The translations under genes were made by a program, and so were the position numbers. A stretch of 64,000 nt of DNA from an uncultured Anaerolineae bacterium (GTDB lineage: Bacteria; Chloroflexota; Anaerolineae; J036; Brachytrichaceae): contig CALGMA010000001.1 in the NCBI GenBank assembly GCA_937959265.1, forward strand, positions 1 through 64,000. The letters run 5' to 3'. Each line of letters opens with the position of its first letter. Positions within the stretch are counted from its first letter, which is position 1. Below, piece after piece: positions 61,723-64,000 of this stretch. Below the pieces are notes generated by a model that saw nothing but the letters and a program-made list of their open reading frames with translations, made no database searches and was not told the DNA's origin.

Positions 61723-61762
61723 GCCGTGAGTTCTGGATCTGAATTCTGATCTCTGATTCCTC
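61723..61762 (+). repeat. TCTGAATTCTGAT-type low-complexity spacer
   Basis: TCTGGATCTGAATTCTGATC followed by TCTGATTCC repeats a TCTGATT-like unit four times just before the next start codon. Other intergenic spacers in the window hold different simple repeats. Confidence 0.4.
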
Positions 61763-62014
61763 GTGTCTGACTTCCGTCACCAGCACGTGATCCGGGCCAG
61801 CGAAATCGGCCAGTACGCCTACTGCGCGCGCGCGTGGTGGCTTAGCAGCGTGGTCGGCGCACCCTCGGCTAATTCGGCCGAATTGCAGCGCGGCGCAGCG
61901 ATGCACTGCCGCCACGGACAGGCAGTGTGGCTATCCCGCGTGTTAGTCATCGTCGCGGCGGCGCTAGTTGGGCTGGCGCTCTTCATCCTCATCGCCAGCA
62001 TCATCGCCCGATGA
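61763..62014 (+). CDS. membrane miniprotein with Cas4/RecB-like N-terminal motif
   Basis: An 83-residue protein. Residues 9-27 (VIRASEIGQYAYCARAWWL) resemble the start of Cas4/RecB-like nucleases, where the cysteine binds an iron-sulfur cluster. An RGAAMHCRHGQ segment follows, like the GxxxH of the same fold. The nuclease core and the C-terminal three cysteines are absent; instead residues 57-82 form a membrane helix. It starts with GTG and overlaps the next gene's start by 4 bases. It is not a working Cas4. Confidence 0.55.
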   Translation: MSDFRHQHVIRASEIGQYAYCARAWWLSSVVGAPSANSAELQRGAAMHCRHGQAVWLSRVLVIVAAALVGLALFILIASIIAR

Positions 62015-62826
62015 GCCTTCGACCTATTCTCCTCCGTAGGACGGCGATGCTGGTGGTGCTCATCGCCACGGCGATTGCGCTTCTACCGGCGCACGCCCAA
62101 TCACCTGCACCGACTCGACCGGCGCGCCCCCGCATCATGGTCGCGCTGGTGTTCGGCCAATCGAACGCCGGCAACTGGGGCGAGAGCCGGCGCACTGCCG
62201 GGCCGCGTGTGCTCAACTTCTTCCGTGGGCGCTACAGCCGCGCCTATGATCCGCTGGCCGGCGCAGACGGCAACGGCGGCAGCGTGTGGACCCGACTGGG
62301 TGATCAGATCATCGCCGCCAGGCTCTACGATCGCGTGGTGTTCGTGCCGGCCTCGATTGGCGCGACAGAGATCGCGCAGTGGGCGCCGGGGGGCATCTTG
62401 CACAAAGACTTGCTGCGCAACGTTCGCGAAGCCCGGCAGGCCCGGCTGATCTTCACCCACCTGCTGTGGCATCAGGGCGAGAGCGACGCCGTGTTGGGCA
62501 CGCCTGCAGAGGACTACCAACAACGCTTTCGGGCTATGCTGAAGGCGATCCGCGCGCTGGGCGTAGATGCGCCGGCGTTCGTCGCAATCGCTACGCGCTG
62601 CGGCCAGTATCCACCCAACGAGACGATCCGCGCCGCACAGATTGGCCTGGCCGATCCCAGACTGGGCATCTTCCCCGGCCCGGATACCGACCGACTTGGA
62701 CCGGAATACCGCTACGATGGCTGTCACTTCTCCGATACCGGTTTGGAAGCGCATGCCGAGATGTGGCTGCAGGTGATTCAGGAGCACGAGGGCAAAATGG
62801 AAGCGGCACAACGCCGGCCCGGCTGA
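62011..62826 (+). CDS. SGNH-type esterase, sialate O-acetylesterase-like
   Basis: A 271-residue exported hydrolase with an N-terminal signal segment (about 8-30). The nucleophile is the Ser in FGQSNAGNWG, the oxyanion/His-Gln-Gly-Glu motif is LLWHQGESDA, and the Asp-x2-His pair lies in DGCHFSDTG. Relatives remove O-acetyl groups from sugars, including sialic acid and plant or bacterial glycans. Its start overlaps the miniprotein stop (ATGA). The target may be an acetylated surface glycan. Confidence 0.75.
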   Translation: MSLRPILLRRTAMLVVLIATAIALLPAHAQSPAPTRPARPRIMVALVFGQSNAGNWGESRRTAGPRVLNFFRGRYSRAYDPLAGADGNGGSVWTRLGDQIIAARLYDRVVFVPASIGATEIAQWAPGGILHKDLLRNVREARQARLIFTHLLWHQGESDAVLGTPAEDYQQRFRAMLKAIRALGVDAPAFVAIATRCGQYPPNETIRAAQIGLADPRLGIFPGPDTDRLGPEYRYDGCHFSDTGLEAHAEMWLQVIQEHEGKMEAAQRRPG

Positions 62827-62841
62827 TAGCGCGGGTGTGAT

Positions 62842-62847
62842 TAGAAT
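62842..62847 (+). promoter_or_regulatory. -10 element of smc
   Basis: TAGAAT lies 10 bases before the smc ATG, giving a leaderless mRNA. No convincing -35 is seen. Confidence 0.45.
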
Positions 62848-62857
62848 CAACCCCGCG

Positions 62858-64000
62858 ATGCGCCTGAAGACTCTCACGCTCAACGGCTATAAAACCTTTG
62901 CCAGCAAGACGCGCTTCGAGTTCGGCGAGGGTATCACCTGCATCATCGGGCCCAACGGAAGCGGCAAGAGCAACATCGCCGACGGCATCCGCTGGGCGCT
63001 TGGCGAACAACAGTTCTCCTTGTTGCGTGGCAAGAAGACCGATGACATGATCTTCTCCGGCAGCGCTCGGCGCCCCCGCGCCAGCATGGCTGAGGTCATT
63101 CTCACCTTCGACAATAGCGATGGCTTCTTCCCGATCGAGTTCAGCGAGATCGAGATCGGCCGGCGGGCCTATCGCGATGGTGCCAACGAATACGTGCTCA
63201 ACGGCAACCGCGTGCGCTTGCGCGACGTGACCGATCTGCTGGCCCACAGCGGTCTGGCCGAACGCACCTACACGGTGATCGGCCAGGGCTTGGTGGACGA
63301 GGCGCTGGCGCAAAAGCCGGAAGAGCGCCGCGCGCTGTTCGAAGAAGCCGCCGGCATCGCCGGCTATCGCGACCGGCGCGAGGACGCCCTGCGGAAGCTG
63401 GAAGAGACCAGCCACAACCTGGAGCGCGCCCGCGATATCCTCAACGAGATCACGCCGCGCCTGAAGCAGCTCGAACGGCAGGCTGAGCGCGCGCGCCAGT
63501 ATCGCGTGCTGGCTGACGAATTGAACCAGCTTGCCCGCGTGTGGCTGGGCTACCACTACCGGCGCATCCGATCCGCTATCGAAATGGCCGCTGCCGCTCA
63601 ACGCGACGCACAACGCGCCGTCACAGAGACGCTGGGTGCGATCAACGCACTGGACGAACACAGCACAACACTGCGCGAGACGCGCCGGGTGCTGCAGGTG
63701 CGCCTGGCCGAGGTGCACCCCCGGCGCGATGCGGCGCGCCAGGCCGCCGAGGTTGCATCCCGCGACCTGGCTGTGATGCGCGAGCGCGTCGCCGCCTTGG
63801 GACGCCAGGCCGCAGAGGCTCAGCGTGAGCTGGACGAATCCGCTGCGGCGATTGACGCGCTTGCCGCGCGCGCCAGCGAGGCTCAGGCCGTCCTGGCATC
63901 GGCGCAGGCCGCCTACCTGGAACGCCAACGCGAGATTGATTCGGCAGAGCTGGCCGCGTCCGAGCGGCGCAACGAGCGCACAACGCTGGAAAGGCAACGC
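62858..64000 (+). CDS. smc: chromosome segregation protein SMC, 3'-truncated by window edge
   Basis: The first 381 residues of SMC, which forms ATP-driven rings that compact and separate chromosomes. Walker A is GPNGSGKSN (31-39); IGRRAYRDGANEYVLNG and YTVIGQGLVDEALAQKPEER follow, and EEAAGIAGYRDRR begins the first coiled coil. From about residue 170 onward the sequence is a heptad-rich coiled coil. The frame is open to the last base, so the hinge and C-terminal head lie outside the window. A long open frame on the opposite strand is a codon shadow. Confidence 0.95.
   Translation, partial: MRLKTLTLNGYKTFASKTRFEFGEGITCIIGPNGSGKSNIADGIRWALGEQQFSLLRGKKTDDMIFSGSARRPRASMAEVILTFDNSDGFFPIEFSEIEIGRRAYRDGANEYVLNGNRVRLRDVTDLLAHSGLAERTYTVIGQGLVDEALAQKPEERRALFEEAAGIAGYRDRREDALRKLEETSHNLERARDILNEITPRLKQLERQAERARQYRVLADELNQLARVWLGYHYRRIRSAIEMAAAAQRDAQRAVTETLGAINALDEHSTTLRETRRVLQVRLAEVHPRRDAARQAAEVASRDLAVMRERVAALGRQAAEAQRELDESAAAIDALAARASEAQAVLASAQAAYLERQREIDSAELAASERRNERTTLERQR

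Noticed and set aside
61763-62014. Functional Cas4 and therefore a CRISPR-Cas locus
   Set aside because: The nuclease motifs and C-terminal cysteines are missing and no repeat-spacer array or other cas gene is present in the window.
62591-63997. Long open frame on the minus strand opposite smc
   Set aside because: It has no recognisable domain, while the plus-strand frame is a textbook SMC head; high-GC codon use leaves the opposite strand open.

Overview
The window is a contiguous piece of a GC-rich (roughly 60-65% by eye) bacterial chromosome, densely coding on both strands. No rRNA, tRNA, transposase, phage gene or CRISPR array was seen. The gene set suggests a Chloroflexota (Anaerolineae-like) organism, which is an inference. 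The clues are a RibXY-type riboflavin transporter behind an FMN riboswitch, a COG2521-like methyltransferase otherwise typical of archaea, an RskA/PrsW-type sigma circuit, a heptose-activation pair without any LPS core genes, and many promoters placed so close to start codons that the mRNAs should be leaderless. Both ends cut through genes: a sugar isomerase on the left and smc on the right.

Layout. 0-7.7 kb: a truncated TIM-barrel isomerase, trpD, and then a minus-strand arginine operon, argC - GNAT::argB - argG - GNAT::argG. A consensus promoter, an Arg-rich leader peptide and a terminator with a competing antiterminator precede it. 7.7-10.6 kb: minus-strand polyamine ABC transporter (ATPase and two permeases). 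10.6-17.1 kb: an AT-rich intergenic region and an exopolysaccharide operon with two phosphoglycosyltransferases, a heptose-type kinase and nucleotidyltransferase pair, and a Wzz/BY-kinase. 17.2-21.5 kb: the polyamine-binding lipoprotein, an aminobutyraldehyde dehydrogenase, a DapA-family aldolase and a zinc-ribbon miniprotein. 21.6-23.8 kb: moaA-moaC-moaD-moaE. 23.9-32.9 kb: a second surface-glycan cluster with three glycosyltransferases, a flippase, a pyruvyltransferase and a methyltransferase. 32.9-36.0 kb: a repeat-containing exported protein and a lipoprotein diverging from a palindrome, then an RmlC-like epimerase and a Rieske protein. 36.1-39.1 kb: FMN riboswitch, ribX, ribY and an ATPase. 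39.1-53.8 kb: cdaA, a phosphatase-like pseudoenzyme, xseA, glycosyltransferases, a double-HTH regulator, an epimerase, a methyltransferase, a CopD-like protein, an oxidoreductase, a duplicated-domain lipoprotein, fabI and a small membrane protein. 53.9-64 kb: an amidase, a homocysteine methyltransferase with an in-frame palindromic insert, an FAD reductase, ECF sigma / anti-sigma / PrsW, an ATPase fused to a winged helix, a Cas4-like membrane miniprotein, a SGNH esterase and smc.

How they work together. The clearest regulatory devices are the candidate arginine attenuator (7501-7645), in which 10 nt of the leader coding region are perfectly complementary to the terminator arm, and the FMN riboswitch, whose downstream hairpin covers the Shine-Dalgarno of ribX. 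The polyamine genes lie in two divergent blocks on either side of the exopolysaccharide operon; both blocks carry the same GTGTC-rich repeat. Sigma, anti-sigma and PrsW together look like a regulated-proteolysis circuit, with the protease gene overlapping the 3' end of the anti-sigma gene on the opposite strand.
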